Positions 63,927 through 64,000 of a stretch of DNA of 64,000 nt are shown here, one piece after another. The position numbers and the translations under genes were made by a program. The notes below the pieces were generated by a model. That model was not told where the DNA came from and made no database searches. It saw only the letters and a program-made list of their open reading frames with translations. Each line of letters begins with the position of its first letter. The stretch's first letter is position 1. This stretch comes from CAZGNZ01 sp964527215 (GTDB lineage: Bacteria > Fidelibacterota > Marinisomatia > SCGC-AAA003-L08 > JACNLC01): contig CAZGNZ010000005.1 of assembly GCA_964527215.1 (NCBI GenBank), positions 1-64,000 of the forward strand, in the 5' to 3' direction.

Positions 63927-64000
63927 ATGAGCGATTCACCCAGAAACACCCCCTCAGGAATTCCGTTGGAACCATTTTACGGCGCACCGGACAGTCCTGG
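63927..64000 (+). CDS. Start of probable methylmalonyl-CoA mutase (partial)
   Basis: Open to the right edge. Only 24 codons are visible; they encode MSDSPRNTP then SGIPLEPFYGAPDSPG, which resembles the SGIPVKPVYTPED N-terminus of methylmalonyl-CoA mutase large subunits. AGGGA lies six bases before ATG 63927. With the biotin carboxylase and carrier genes just upstream this fits propionyl-CoA to succinyl-CoA conversion. The call rests on a short stretch. Confidence 0.55.
   Translation, partial: MSDSPRNTPSGIPLEPFYGAPDSP

Overview
The window looks like chromosome from a bacterium of the Fibrobacteres-Chlorobi-Bacteroidetes (FCB) side of the tree, most like Marinimicrobia/Calditrichota-type marine lineages. 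The support is two proteins with type IX secretion (T9SS) sorting tails of the YPNPFNP...RKVMLVK kind, a giant Cys-rich DDCGVCxGG-repeat surface protein, a TonB-dependent receptor with a carboxypeptidase-regulatory N-domain, a Bacteroidota-style YbeY that lacks the third zinc His, and a Bacteroidota-style GlmM-like mutase. The phylum is my inference; no rRNA is present to settle it.

Layout. 1-282: 5' end of a group II intron (minus strand, running off the left edge), starting directly after the terminator of the next gene. 335-12631: one 12.3 kb gene for a 4098-residue secreted repeat protein. 12942-18377: minus-strand housekeeping block (ABC exporter pair, RlmD, DeoC, GlmM-like mutase). 19156-28710: plus-strand block (zinc-ribbon protein, RNase P RNA, RecJ, FabH, acyl-CoA dehydrogenase, YbeY, CNNM/CorC protein, MazG, a DUF6265-like protein, an alkyltransferase-like protein, an exported MsrB-MsrA fusion). 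28711-30602: gene-poor, A+T-rich stretch with two small paralogous excisionase-type HTH proteins and a 19-bp inverted repeat. 30603-37592: minus-strand NtrC-type regulator, soluble REC-GAF-PAS-PAS kinase, and a large exported M1-peptidase-like protein without zinc ligands. 37794-46860: LptF/G permease, gamma-carbonic anhydrase, pyrimidine-nucleoside phosphorylase, AEC transporter, aldehyde dehydrogenase, GMC oxidoreductase, HD-GYP protein.

47414-57767 is a phosphate island: T9SS beta-helix/dockerin protein, TonB-dependent receptor, Na/Pi cotransporter, PhoU-like protein, PhoR and PhoB. Eleven-bp-spaced CTAAYA repeats, the arrangement expected for PhoB/PhoP-family regulators, lie upstream of the receptor and of phoB. 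I infer that the receptor and the beta-helix protein form an outer-membrane and surface phosphate-scavenging pair controlled by PhoBR; this is the most interesting system in the window. 57919-60970 holds three envelope proteins (two barrel-like proteins of unknown role and a lipoprotein EEP-family hydrolase). 61084-64000 holds biotin carboxylase, biotin carrier protein, a TerB-DnaJ protein and the start of what looks like methylmalonyl-CoA mutase, suggesting propionyl-CoA metabolism.

Shine-Dalgarno sites are uneven: strong before several genes (receptor, T9SS protein, cotransporter, 60970 gene), absent before others (recJ, msrBA, phoB, accC-like). TTG/GTG starts occur (mazG, lptF-like, nptA-like, receptor).
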